This document shows positions 24,828 to 33,734 of a DNA stretch of 64,000 bases, piece after piece. Position 1 is the first letter of the stretch. Each line of letters begins with the position of its first letter. Source of the DNA: a bacterium. GTDB taxonomy: Bacteria; Cyanobacteriota; Vampirovibrionia; Gastranaerophilales; Gastranaerophilaceae. The DNA lies in the NCBI GenBank assembly GCA_017652265.1, contig JAGCBH010000035.1, forward strand, positions 1 to 64,000, given 5' to 3'. Position numbers and translations under genes: made by a program. Under the pieces are notes generated by a model. It was not told the origin of the DNA, did not search any database, and saw only the letters and a program-made list of their open reading frames with translations.

Positions 24828-25187
24828 ATGGAAGAAATCGGTTTAAGACATTATGCATATGTGGGTGATGCCGTTTGGGAACTGTTTGTCAGAGAACGCA
24901 CCGTTTTTATGACGCCTAATGCGGAAAAATTGCATAAATACTCAACCGATAGGGTAAAAGCTGATTTTCAGGCTGATTTATTAGATAAATTGGAAGATTG
25001 TTTAAACGATGAAGAAAAAGAACTTGCACGCAGAGGACGGAATTTACCTATTCCTGTTGCAAGACGTTCAAATCAGACAGAATACAGAAAAGCTACCGCA
25101 TTTGAAACATTAATAGGTTGGTGGTATTTTAATAACAAGGAACGTTTAAATGAAGTTTTAAAAAAACTTGAAACGGAGGTTAAATAA
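24828..25187 (+). CDS. mrnC: Mini-ribonuclease III
   Basis: A 119-residue RNase III catalytic domain lacking a dsRNA-binding domain. It shows YVGDAVWELFVRE (signature), RRGRN, and YRKATAFETLIGWWYF with the metal-binding Glu. In Bacillus and cyanobacteria this enzyme trims 23S rRNA ends. It is the first gene of a same-strand series with the two-component system 21 bp downstream. Confidence 0.88.
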   Translation: MEEIGLRHYAYVGDAVWELFVRERTVFMTPNAEKLHKYSTDRVKADFQADLLDKLEDCLNDEEKELARRGRNLPIPVARRSNQTEYRKATAFETLIGWWYFNNKERLNEVLKKLETEVK

Positions 25188-25208
25188 AGCTTCTAGGCTT
25201 TAAAAATT

Positions 25209-25916
25209 ATGGCTGATTTTAAGAAAAGAATTTTAATAGTAGATGATGATGATGAAATTCGCGATTTGCTTGAGTTTGATATAAGAGCAAGCGGTTATTT
25301 TGTTGATACTGCAAAAGACGGGCTTGAGGGACTGAACAAAGTTTTAAATAACACCTATGACCTTGTTTTGCTTGATGTTATGATGCCTAAAATGAACGGA
25401 TTTGACGTTTGTAAGACCATTCGTCAGGCGAAATTGGCTATTCCTGTACTTATGCTGACCGCAAAAGGTACAATTTATGATAAAACCGAAGGCTTTGACT
25501 GCGGGGCTGATGATTATCTTGTAAAGCCGTTTGATATTCAGGAAGTTTTGTTGAGAATACGTGCGCTGCTGAGGCGAAACGTTATGAACGAAAATAACAA
25601 TGTTGGTGATGAAATAACTTCTGTCGGAGATATTCAAATAATGCCGGATACTCTTGAGGCGATTATCATAAATAAAAGAGTTAAATTGACTCCGACTGAG
25701 TTTGAAATTTTATACTGCCTGATGCAGCACTTTAATAATCCTGTTACACTGGCGACTCTGCTTGATGAAGTATGGGGTTATGCAAGTGATGAGGATGTTC
25801 GTATGCTGAGAGTTCACGTTGGCGGTTTAAGAAATAAAATTGAACCGGATACTAAAAATCCTAAATATTTGCATACGGTAACAAATGTAGGTTATAAGTT
25901 AACACCGTTTGCATAA
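25209..25916 (+). CDS. OmpR-family response regulator
   Basis: 235 residues. Receiver domain 5-120 with the acidic pair DDDDE, phospho-Asp in LVLLDVMMPKMNG (about 56), Thr in MLTAKG and Lys in LVKPFD. Winged-helix trans_reg_C domain about 135-233 (LTPTEFEILYCLM, RMLRVHVGGLRNKI, VGYKLTP). It pairs with the kinase 11 bp downstream. The pattern is near RpaA/RpaB-like regulators of cyanobacteria, but that affiliation is a guess. Confidence 0.93.
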   Translation: MADFKKRILIVDDDDEIRDLLEFDIRASGYFVDTAKDGLEGLNKVLNNTYDLVLLDVMMPKMNGFDVCKTIRQAKLAIPVLMLTAKGTIYDKTEGFDCGADDYLVKPFDIQEVLLRIRALLRRNVMNENNNVGDEITSVGDIQIMPDTLEAIIINKRVKLTPTEFEILYCLMQHFNNPVTLATLLDEVWGYASDEDVRMLRVHVGGLRNKIEPDTKNPKYLHTVTNVGYKLTPFA

Positions 25917-25927
25917 AAGGTTAAAAA

Positions 25928-27463
25928 ATGAAAAAAATAAATTTCACACGGCTTAAAAGAAAAATCATTTTGACATTCAGATTCAGACGATTAAAAATTG
26001 TGGAAGAAAGTCTGATAGTTCTTTTAATTGCAGTTTTAATACCACTTACTATCGGCGGATTTGTTATAAGCAACATAAACCAGCACGTTGTAAGAGCTCA
26101 GCTTAAGGAAAATGCCGGTTTAATTGCTGAGATGGTATCAACCGAAATAGATTTTTTAACAAGCTATGAGGAAGAAATTGCGGAAAGAAACGGTGTTGAA
26201 ACTACGACTCTTACGGATTTGAAATATCTTAATGATAAACTTTTTAAATCTATTGAGCAAAATAAGCGTCAGATATACATAATTGACAATAAAAATGAAA
26301 TTGTTGCTTCTCACAATTATGCGAAAGAAACTTTTGATCTGGCAGTTTCGCAATTGCCTAAAAATGTTGTAAAGTATGATATTCCTACGACATACGGAAA
26401 AATCAAAAATGAACCGCTTATTTATTTAAAGAAGCATTCGCCTGAAGTTACCATTATTGTTAACACTCCGAAAACATTGACGGATGCGACTATTAATAAA
26501 AGCCGTCTGAAAATAATTTCCATGATTTTATTTGCGGCGTTCCTTATTTTTGCAATAGGCGGACTTCATGCGTACTATATTTATATCAACATAAGGCAGT
26601 TGTTTAAAGGAATTATGGCTGTAACAAAGGGTAACTATAAGCGTCAGATTAGGCTTTTAAAAAGCGCTTTTACGCCGTATGAAATCGTGTTTTTAGCGTC
26701 AGAATTTAACCAGATGGCTCATGAAATCAACAAAACATATATTCAGCTTGATAAAAATAACAAAGAGCTGAATACTATGAACGAATTTCAGAAAAATTTG
26801 ATTGATACGGTAAGTCACGAATTAAGGACTCCGCTCACAAGTATTCAAGGGTATACATCGAGACTTTTAAGGCAGGATATAGTTATAGATGAGGAAACCA
26901 GGATAAAATCACTTAAAGTTATAAGGGAACAAACAGAACGTCTGAGCAGAATGATAGAGGATTTGCTTACTGTTCCGGATATTGATCATTTCAGATTAAA
27001 AACTCATGTTGATAAAGTTTGGCTTCATGAAATAATTGAGGAATCTTTGTTGCTTATAAAATCAAAAGATAAGAATGAAATTGTTATAAATATGTCCGAA
27101 GATTTTCCTCAGGTGTACGCGGATAGAGGCCGATTAATTCAGGTATTTACGAATTTGCTTGAAAATGCGGTTAAATATTCCGTTCCGGATAGTGAAATTA
27201 TGATAGAGGGTTTGGTTCAGGATAATATTCCGCTTATTAATGTCCGCAATAAGTGCGATAAGATACCTGAAGAAAAATTGTACAAATTATTTGAAAAATT
27301 TGTCCGTCTTGACGATAATACAACCAGAACAACCCGCGGTACAGGGTTAGGTTTGTTTATTGTAAAGGCGCTTGTTGAAGCAATGAACGGTGAGATCAAA
27401 GCGTTTTCCGATGATGAATGGGGATTTACGGCTCAGATAAAATTTAAACCCGTTGAGGAATAA
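25928..27463 (+). CDS. Sensor histidine kinase
   Basis: 511 residues. TM1 at about 26-50, an extracytoplasmic sensor of about 145 residues, TM2 at about 198-222, a HAMP-like linker, HisKA with VSHELRTPLTSIQGY (phospho-His near 297), then HATPase_c with FTNLLENAVKYS (N box) and GTGLGLFIVKALVEAM (G2 box). It forms a pair with the preceding regulator. The signal is unknown. Its stop overlaps the next start (TAATG). Confidence 0.93.
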   Translation: MKKINFTRLKRKIILTFRFRRLKIVEESLIVLLIAVLIPLTIGGFVISNINQHVVRAQLKENAGLIAEMVSTEIDFLTSYEEEIAERNGVETTTLTDLKYLNDKLFKSIEQNKRQIYIIDNKNEIVASHNYAKETFDLAVSQLPKNVVKYDIPTTYGKIKNEPLIYLKKHSPEVTIIVNTPKTLTDATINKSRLKIISMILFAAFLIFAIGGLHAYYIYINIRQLFKGIMAVTKGNYKRQIRLLKSAFTPYEIVFLASEFNQMAHEINKTYIQLDKNNKELNTMNEFQKNLIDTVSHELRTPLTSIQGYTSRLLRQDIVIDEETRIKSLKVIREQTERLSRMIEDLLTVPDIDHFRLKTHVDKVWLHEIIEESLLLIKSKDKNEIVINMSEDFPQVYADRGRLIQVFTNLLENAVKYSVPDSEIMIEGLVQDNIPLINVRNKCDKIPEEKLYKLFEKFVRLDDNTTRTTRGTGLGLFIVKALVEAMNGEIKAFSDDEWGFTAQIKFKPVEE

Positions 27464-27897
27464 TGATGAAAAGAGTTCTTGCTTTACTTAAAAATATTCC
27501 CGCAAATGAAATTCCTGTAGGTGCAATAATCGTTAAAGACGGTGAAATAATAGCCAGTGCTCATAATTTGAAAGAAACTTTAAATGATGTGACGGCTCAT
27601 GCAGAAATTCTTGCGATAAGAGAGGCAGAGCGCAGACTTGCAAATTGGCGGCTGGAGGGGTGTGAGTTGTATGTTAATCTTGAGCCTTGTCCTATGTGTG
27701 CAACGGCAATTATAAACAGTCGGATTTCGGCGGTTTATTTTGGTTCTTATGATACTCAATTCGGTGCTTTGGGTTCTGCCATGGATATGAGAAAAATTTA
27801 TAACTCACAGTTAAAAGTTTATGGCGGTATTATGGAAAATGAGTGTGATGAAATTTTAAAAAGATATTTTGCCCGTATGAGAGGTGAAAATGCCTGA
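27463..27897 (+). CDS. tadA: tRNA adenosine deaminase-like (TadA) enzyme
   Basis: 144 residues of the cytidine/deoxycytidylate deaminase fold. The zinc site is seen in HAEILAIREAE and PCPMCATAI, and the TadA-like GSAMDMRK segment is present. It should convert A34 to inosine in tRNA-Arg. The N-terminal helix is a little shorter than usual. It is coupled to the kinase (1-nt overlap) and overlaps the next gene by 8 bp. Confidence 0.88.
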   Translation: MMKRVLALLKNIPANEIPVGAIIVKDGEIIASAHNLKETLNDVTAHAEILAIREAERRLANWRLEGCELYVNLEPCPMCATAIINSRISAVYFGSYDTQFGALGSAMDMRKIYNSQLKVYGGIMENECDEILKRYFARMRGENA

Positions 27898-28627
27898 TAT
27901 AAAAGAATTGCTTGATGATTTGGCGCAGAAATACGAAACAGAAGATTTTATAAAAGATGATCCGATACAGTTTCCGCACAAGTACAAAAGACGTGAAGAT
28001 ATTGAAATTGCCGCATTTTTGGCATCATTGTTTGCATACGGAAAGCGGGAAGTTTTTATACGAAAATTAGATATTTTGTTTTCTTATATGGGGAAAAGTC
28101 CGTATGATTACATTTCGAAAGGTGCTTTTGACCTGAATGGCCTGAATTACAGATTTTTTAAAACGGCGGATATCGATGCGTTTTTAAAAGTTTTGCACAT
28201 TCTTTATACTAATGACGGCGGACTTTCCGCTCTTTTTGAAAAAGGTTATAAATCGGGCAGTTTAATGCAATATGTTTGCGACTATTTTTATTCTCACGCT
28301 CCGAAAACTGCAGGTGGCGGCTTTTATTTCGGGATTCCTAATCCTGCTAACGGCGGTGCTATGAAAAGGATGTGGATGTTTTTAAGGTGGATGGTAAGAA
28401 AACCGCCCGTTGATCTTGGAATTTGGAATTTTATTCCGGCATCTGAACTTAAAATTCCTGTTGATACGCACGTTGCAAGAATCTCAAGAGAACTTGGACT
28501 TTTGAAACGAAACTCAAATGACAATAGAGCGGTTGAGGAACTCAGCGAAGTATTGTCGGAGTTTTCTCCCAATGACCCTGTTAAATATGACTTTGCACTG
28601 TTTGGGTACGGCGTGAATAATAAGTAG
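27890..28627 (+). CDS. DUF2400/TIGR02757 family protein
   Basis: 245 residues from ATG 27890 (GAGGTGAAA upstream). Family marks are the N-terminal KYETEDFIKDDPIQFPHKY and the C-terminal PVDTHVARISRELGLL. The latter resembles the HhH-GPD DNA-glycosylase region (VDTHVxR), so a nucleic-acid role is possible, but the family is uncharacterised to my knowledge. It uses a TAG stop. Confidence 0.8.
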   Translation: MPDIKELLDDLAQKYETEDFIKDDPIQFPHKYKRREDIEIAAFLASLFAYGKREVFIRKLDILFSYMGKSPYDYISKGAFDLNGLNYRFFKTADIDAFLKVLHILYTNDGGLSALFEKGYKSGSLMQYVCDYFYSHAPKTAGGGFYFGIPNPANGGAMKRMWMFLRWMVRKPPVDLGIWNFIPASELKIPVDTHVARISRELGLLKRNSNDNRAVEELSEVLSEFSPNDPVKYDFALFGYGVNNK

Positions 28628-28706
28628 CCTTTTTAGTTGATTTTTGGCTTTTTCTGTTGCATTTATGCCTTTTACTTCTATAATTAATAATGAAAAGGAA
28701 ATTTTA

Positions 28707-30053
28707 ATGTTTGATATTGGTGAAATAGTTGTTAATTGGATTATAATAGCGATTTTGTTATTGTTGAACGGATATTTTGTGGCAGCCGAATTTGCTTATG
28801 TCCGTATAAGAAAAACAAGAATTGAAGAATTGACGGAACAAGGCAATTTTGATGCTAAATTAGCGCTGGAAACCTTGAAAGATATGGATGAATTTATTGC
28901 AGCCGTTCAGGTTGGCGTAACTGTTGCAAGTATCGGAATAGGTTGGGTTGGCGAACTTACGATAGCCAAAATGCTCGCTCCTGTTCTTACATTTTTACCG
29001 CAGGGCGTTCAGACAGTTGCAACGCACACTATTTCTGTTGTTTTGGCATTTTTAATGATAACATTTTTACACGTTTTAATCGGTGAACAAGTGCCAAAAT
29101 GTATTGCGCTTCAGTATCCTGAAAAAGTGTCACTTCAAACGGCAAAATCAATGAGATTTGTGATTTGGTTGTGCAAGCCGTTTGTTTGGCTTTTGACAAA
29201 GACAGGTGCGGTTATATTGAAACTGTTTAAAATTGAACATGTAACCGGAACCCGTCTTGCTCATTCAATTGACGAAATTGATATGCTTATAAACGCAAGT
29301 TATGATGGTGGTATGTTAAATGAAACCGAAAAAGATATGCTTCATAATGTTGTTAAATTCTCTGATTTGAACGCAAAAGAAGTTATGATACCGCGAACGG
29401 ATATGGCTTGTGTTACAACGGAAATGACGTTAGATGAGATTAATCAGTTTGCGGCAGAAAACCAATACACAAGATATCCGATTTACGAAGAGGACATTGA
29501 CCATATTATTGGTTTTATTCATGTAAAAGATTTGTATGAATGCTCTTTAAAAGATGAAGAAACGGATTTGAAATCGCTGATTCGCCCGATTTTAATGGTG
29601 CCTGAAACAATTACGATGGATAAACTTGTACTTGAATTTAAGGAACGCAAAGCTCAGATTGCCATCGTTGTTGATGAATTTGGGGGAACATCAGGTCTTA
29701 TAACCTTGGAAGATTTGCTTGAAGAAATTTTCGGTGATGTTCAGGATGAGTTTGACGAAGAAGAAGAATTTGAAATTAAAAAAGTCGGCGAAGATACGTA
29801 TTTGGTTGATGCAATGATGCGGCTAGACGACTTTTGTGAATTTTTTGAGATAGAAGAAAAAGACGTTGATGATGAAGATATAGATACAGTAGCAGGTCTT
29901 GTTGTTAAGCTTTTAGGTCGTCTTGCAAATGAGAACGATAAAGTCAACTTTCAAAACCTTTTGTTTATTGTAAAAGAAACCGATGGCGCAAGGATTTCGA
30001 TGCTTGTTGTGAAAAAGCTCCCTGTTGCAGTTGAAACCGAAAAACAAGATTAA
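28707..30053 (+). CDS. CorC/HlyC-type (CNNM/DUF21) membrane protein
   Basis: 448 residues from ATG 28707 (AAAAGGAAA upstream). DUF21 membrane domain (four segments, GYFVAAEFAYVRIRKTRI), a pair of CBS domains (VMIPRTDMACV, YPIYEEDIDHIIGFIHVKDL, VVDEFGGTSGLITLEDLLEEI), and a C-terminal transporter-associated CorC_HlyC domain. Such proteins are linked to Mg/Co homeostasis. It ends the series starting with mrnC. Confidence 0.92.
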   Translation: MFDIGEIVVNWIIIAILLLLNGYFVAAEFAYVRIRKTRIEELTEQGNFDAKLALETLKDMDEFIAAVQVGVTVASIGIGWVGELTIAKMLAPVLTFLPQGVQTVATHTISVVLAFLMITFLHVLIGEQVPKCIALQYPEKVSLQTAKSMRFVIWLCKPFVWLLTKTGAVILKLFKIEHVTGTRLAHSIDEIDMLINASYDGGMLNETEKDMLHNVVKFSDLNAKEVMIPRTDMACVTTEMTLDEINQFAAENQYTRYPIYEEDIDHIIGFIHVKDLYECSLKDEETDLKSLIRPILMVPETITMDKLVLEFKERKAQIAIVVDEFGGTSGLITLEDLLEEIFGDVQDEFDEEEEFEIKKVGEDTYLVDAMMRLDDFCEFFEIEEKDVDDEDIDTVAGLVVKLLGRLANENDKVNFQNLLFIVKETDGARISMLVVKKLPVAVETEKQD

Positions 30054-30219
30054 GCGTTATTGTAAAGAAATGTAAAAACGAATTTAAAATAGCCTGTAAT
30101 GTGTATCGTTATTGGTTGTATACCAATTTTTGTTTTTTAACACAGACAATTATATCTTTTTTAAATACTTTATAGATACATAAGAGTTTTTATTGTACTA
30201 AAAAAGAAAGGATGTAATT

Positions 30220-30750
30220 ATGAGTGGCGAATTTGATATTCATAGTCTGGAATTTTATAAAATAATGGCACAAGCAAAAGCCGACTTGGATAAAAACGGA
30301 GATGTGGATACGGATGAAGAACAAAGTATTTTTAATGATTATATGGCACGTTTTGAAAGGGATGGTCAGGCCGGAATAACCAATGAAGATGTGTTCATTT
30401 ACCGCGGAGAAGTTACAAATACTGATGAGGATAGAGCTAAAGAGCAGCGACTGATGGAATTAAATGAACATTATGATAAGTTATCTATACAGGATAGAAT
30501 TGAATGTGTAAATTTGAAGCGTTGGTATATAGACAAAGTAAATAATATGGATGATTTCCGTTCAGATGCATGGAATGCAATAGAATATTTGTATGAGCTT
30601 GCAGAAAAGCGTGAACAAGAACATCAAGCGTTAACAGGCAATGAAAATGCAGTTGATTTATATAGTGTAGATAAAAAATATCAAGCATCACTTTTTATTG
30701 AATCTTATAACAAATATTATCCTCCTAAGGATTCTACTGAAGCTGAGTAA
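30220..30750 (+). CDS. Small EF-hand-containing protein
   Basis: 176 residues, no signal peptide. Residues 22-33, DLDKNGDVDTDE, form a textbook EF-hand loop (D1, D3, N5, G6, V8, D9, E12). The rest is acidic and helical, with a run of charged residues at about 70-140. It probably binds calcium. It is monocistronic with an AAAGG site and a hairpin terminator. Confidence 0.75.
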   Translation: MSGEFDIHSLEFYKIMAQAKADLDKNGDVDTDEEQSIFNDYMARFERDGQAGITNEDVFIYRGEVTNTDEDRAKEQRLMELNEHYDKLSIQDRIECVNLKRWYIDKVNNMDDFRSDAWNAIEYLYELAEKREQEHQALTGNENAVDLYSVDKKYQASLFIESYNKYYPPKDSTEAE

Positions 30751-30791
30751 TTATTATTTTTGAAATATTTTATATACATATAGATATGTAG

Positions 30792-30818
30792 GGTGCGTCG
30801 TTTGACGCACCTTATTTG
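30792..30818 (+). terminator. Terminator after the EF-hand gene
   Basis: GGTGCGTC...GACGCACC stem with a short loop, followed by TTATTT. Confidence 0.75.
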
Positions 30819-30905
30819 TGCACATTGGTATTTTAACTGTTAATAAATAATTAATTTTCTCATATTTCATAGTTTTTTGTATTATATTATTTTTAGGAGA
30901 TACTT

Positions 30906-31946
30906 ATGCAATACAAAGATTACTATGAGATTTTGGGTGTAAAGCGTGAAGCAACGGATGCTGAAATTAAGTCAGCATACCGTAAACTGGCGCGCAAATA
31001 TCATCCTGATGTTAATAAAACAAAAGAAGCTGAGGCTAAATTTAAAGATATAAATGAAGCCTATGAGGTACTTTCCGACAAACAAAAACGCTCCCGTTAC
31101 GACAGTTTGGGTTCAAACTGGCAGGGCGGTGCCGAATATACTCCGCCTCCGGGGTTTGAAAACTTTGGTTTTGGCGGATTTCAAAACGGCGGATTTCAGC
31201 AGTTTGAATTCGGTTCAGGCGAAATGGGCGGATTTTCCGACTTTTTCAGTTCATTATTCGGCGATATGATGGCGCAGGGTGGCGGATATACTCAGGGACA
31301 GCAGTTCGGCGGGTTTGATTTTTCCGAACGCCCAAAGAGACGTACTTCTCGTCGTACCGCAATGGAAAATGCGCCGGATTTGGATATTACAAAAAATCTG
31401 AATATAACGGTAAATGATCTGATGTCAGGCAAAACAATCCCTGTTACATATACAGAGATGTCAAAATGTACTCAATGTAACGGCGGCGGTTATTGTCCGA
31501 CTTGCGGCGGAACAGGGTATATTTCAACTCCTAGAACGATTAAAGTAAAACTTCCCAAAAATGCTATGCCGGGACAAAAAATCAGGGTTAAAGGCGAAGG
31601 GAAAGCGGATGCGTACGGCCATAAAGGCGATTTGTATCTGATAATTGCAATTAAGGATTCGGAATATGAAGCTGACGGAACGGATTTGGTTAAATACGTT
31701 GAAATTACGCCAGCTCAGGCGGTTTTGGGTACAAAAAAAGAAATATCAACTCCGCATGGAAAAATTACGATTACAATTCCGGAAAAAACATCGAGCGGTC
31801 AGACTTTGCGGCTTAAAAAGCTAGGCTTGCCAGATAAAAATAATGGTTTTGGCAATTTAAACGTAAAAATAAAAATTGTAATACCGAAAAATCTGACGAA
31901 TGAGCAAATTGATTTGTATAAAAAACTTGCTCAACTTGACGGATAA
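30906..31946 (+). CDS. DnaJ-like co-chaperone with half-size zinc site
   Basis: 346 residues. The J domain is at 4-68 with HPD (KYHPDVNK). A Gly/Phe/Gln-rich linker follows (80-140), then a peptide-binding C-terminal region. Only two CxxC motifs are present (CTQCNGGG and CPTCGG), where canonical DnaJ has four. It stimulates Hsp70 ATPase; no dnaK is in the window. The start has TTAGGAGA upstream. Confidence 0.9.
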   Translation: MQYKDYYEILGVKREATDAEIKSAYRKLARKYHPDVNKTKEAEAKFKDINEAYEVLSDKQKRSRYDSLGSNWQGGAEYTPPPGFENFGFGGFQNGGFQQFEFGSGEMGGFSDFFSSLFGDMMAQGGGYTQGQQFGGFDFSERPKRRTSRRTAMENAPDLDITKNLNITVNDLMSGKTIPVTYTEMSKCTQCNGGGYCPTCGGTGYISTPRTIKVKLPKNAMPGQKIRVKGEGKADAYGHKGDLYLIIAIKDSEYEADGTDLVKYVEITPAQAVLGTKKEISTPHGKITITIPEKTSSGQTLRLKKLGLPDKNNGFGNLNVKIKIVIPKNLTNEQIDLYKKLAQLDG

Positions 31947-31948
31947 CC

Positions 31949-32611
31949 TTATTTTTGCGAAAACTCATAACTTTCGGAAACATATTCCATAATGAGTCTG
32001 TCGGAGACTTTTTCGTCAAGCGTAATTGAAATCCAATATTTTTTATTCATGTGGTATGCAGGGTAAATTCCTTTGCTTTTGCATAATTCCGGGATTTTTT
32101 TGTGGTCAATTTTCAGGTTTATAACTTCAATAAAACCGCTCAGTTTCGGGTTTAAATTTTTATAATCCGTATCCAAAATGCCCGCATACCATTTTTTGCT
32201 TGCAGGATTTCTGAAAATACCGCAGTCCGAATATTTTGGCCATAAAAATTCAGGTTTGTCGCCGTAGATTTCCGTGATTAAAGAAGAAATTCTGTTTGTC
32301 TGCGGCAGAATGAAATCATTTTTTATAAAGCACTTATCTCTTATCTCAAGTAGTATTTCCTCATAAGCGGATTTGATTTCCTGAGCGAATCCGCCTGCTT
32401 TGCTTTCAACATTCAAAAGCAGATACTCATCTTTTGTTTCGTTGTCATAGACTTTTGATGTCATACCGCCGTCAGAATCTATGACTATTATTGCTTTAAA
32501 AGCATTTTCATAAAAATCCTTTTCCAGATAATACAAATTCTTATCCTGAGAAAACCCATAATTTTTAAGTTTGTTTATATCAACAGAATAGCCTTTAAAT
32601 AAATTTTTCAT
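31949..32611 (-). CDS. MmcQ/YjbR family protein
   Basis: 220 residues from ATG 32611. The C-terminal half carries the YjbR fold (PEFLWPKYSDCGIFRNPASKKWYAGI, then HMNKKYWISITLDEKVSD). The N-terminal half (FYENAFKAIIVIDSDGG) is an extension seen in larger family members. Function is unclear in the family. It starts 10 bp after rfbA ends, so it is probably co-transcribed. Confidence 0.8.
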   Translation of the reverse strand: MKNLFKGYSVDINKLKNYGFSQDKNLYYLEKDFYENAFKAIIVIDSDGGMTSKVYDNETKDEYLLLNVESKAGGFAQEIKSAYEEILLEIRDKCFIKNDFILPQTNRISSLITEIYGDKPEFLWPKYSDCGIFRNPASKKWYAGILDTDYKNLNPKLSGFIEVINLKIDHKKIPELCKSKGIYPAYHMNKKYWISITLDEKVSDRLIMEYVSESYEFSQK

Positions 32612-32621
32612 AACTTTAATA

Positions 32622-33503
32622 TCATATCCGGCTGCAGATTTGTTTTTCAAGGGCCTTTCTTACATAATTGCAATAATCATTGTTATACTTTTCAATAGAT
32701 TTTAGAATTTCACTGTCGTCAATGAAACCTTCTTTGCAGGCGATTTCTTCAACGCAGGCAAGTTTCTTACCGGTTTTCTGCTCAATTTCATGAACAAATT
32801 TACTTGCTTCAAGCATTGATTCATGTGTGCCTGTATCCAGCCAAACGTATGATTTATCAAGAATTTGCATATCCAAAAGTCCTTTTGCAAGATAAATTTT
32901 GTTCAAATCAGTGATTTCAAGTTCTCCTCTTGCTGACGGTGTGAGATTTTTTGCAAAATCACATACCCGATTATCATAAAAATATAACCCTGTAACCGCA
33001 TAATTTGATTTTGGATGAGCAGGTTTTTCTTCCAGTGAGATTACTCTGTTATTGTCGTCAATTTCAGCAACCCCAAAGCGTTCAGGATCATCAACGGGGT
33101 AACCGAAAACGGTAGCACCTCGATTAGATTTTTTGGCATTTTTTAAAACTTGTGATAAATTTTTACCATAAAAAATGTTGTCGCCCAAAATAAGAACAAC
33201 ATCATCGCCGTTTATAAAATCTTCCGCAATAATGAAAGCATCGGCGATACCTCTTTGAACATATTGGATTTTGTATTGAATATTCATTCCCAGGCGTTTG
33301 CCGTCACCCAAAACTCTTTTAAAGTTTTCGTAATCGGCTTCGTTTGTAATGACAAGAATATCCTTAATATCCGCCATCATCAAAGTTGCAAGCGGATAAT
33401 AAATCATCGGTTTATCATAAATCGGGAGCAAAATCTTTGATATAGATAACGATGACGGGTAAAGTCTTGTCCCTGCGCCTCCTGCGAGAATAATTCCTTT
33501 CAT
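32622..33503 (-). CDS. rfbA: Glucose-1-phosphate thymidylyltransferase
   Basis: 293 residues. The nucleotidyltransferase signature GGAGTRLYP, the metal site LGDNIFYG and VSLEEKPAHPKSNYAVTGLYFYD identify RmlA/RfbA. It makes dTDP-glucose for rhamnose and other surface sugars. The rest of the rml pathway is not in this window. GAGGAAC precedes the ATG. Confidence 0.95.
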   Translation of the reverse strand: MKGIILAGGAGTRLYPSSLSISKILLPIYDKPMIYYPLATLMMADIKDILVITNEADYENFKRVLGDGKRLGMNIQYKIQYVQRGIADAFIIAEDFINGDDVVLILGDNIFYGKNLSQVLKNAKKSNRGATVFGYPVDDPERFGVAEIDDNNRVISLEEKPAHPKSNYAVTGLYFYDNRVCDFAKNLTPSARGELEITDLNKIYLAKGLLDMQILDKSYVWLDTGTHESMLEASKFVHEIEQKTGKKLACVEEIACKEGFIDDSEILKSIEKYNNDYCNYVRKALEKQICSRI

Positions 33504-33734
33504 ACTTGTTCCTCATTTTCTGCGAATAGTCTAGCATATTGATAATTGAGTGTCAATTTTGAAGGCGGGTCAGGGATGCAATGTATCGTTTTTGTTACAA
33601 ATTGTAAATATTTTTCAAATATGGTACATTTAAACGATGAAAGCGGTCAAAAAAGTGGCATATTAATATTAGGAGATTTAGCAACTTGATATTTGAATTT
33701 GCCTGAGGATATTAGTTATACAGAAAGGCGCAAT

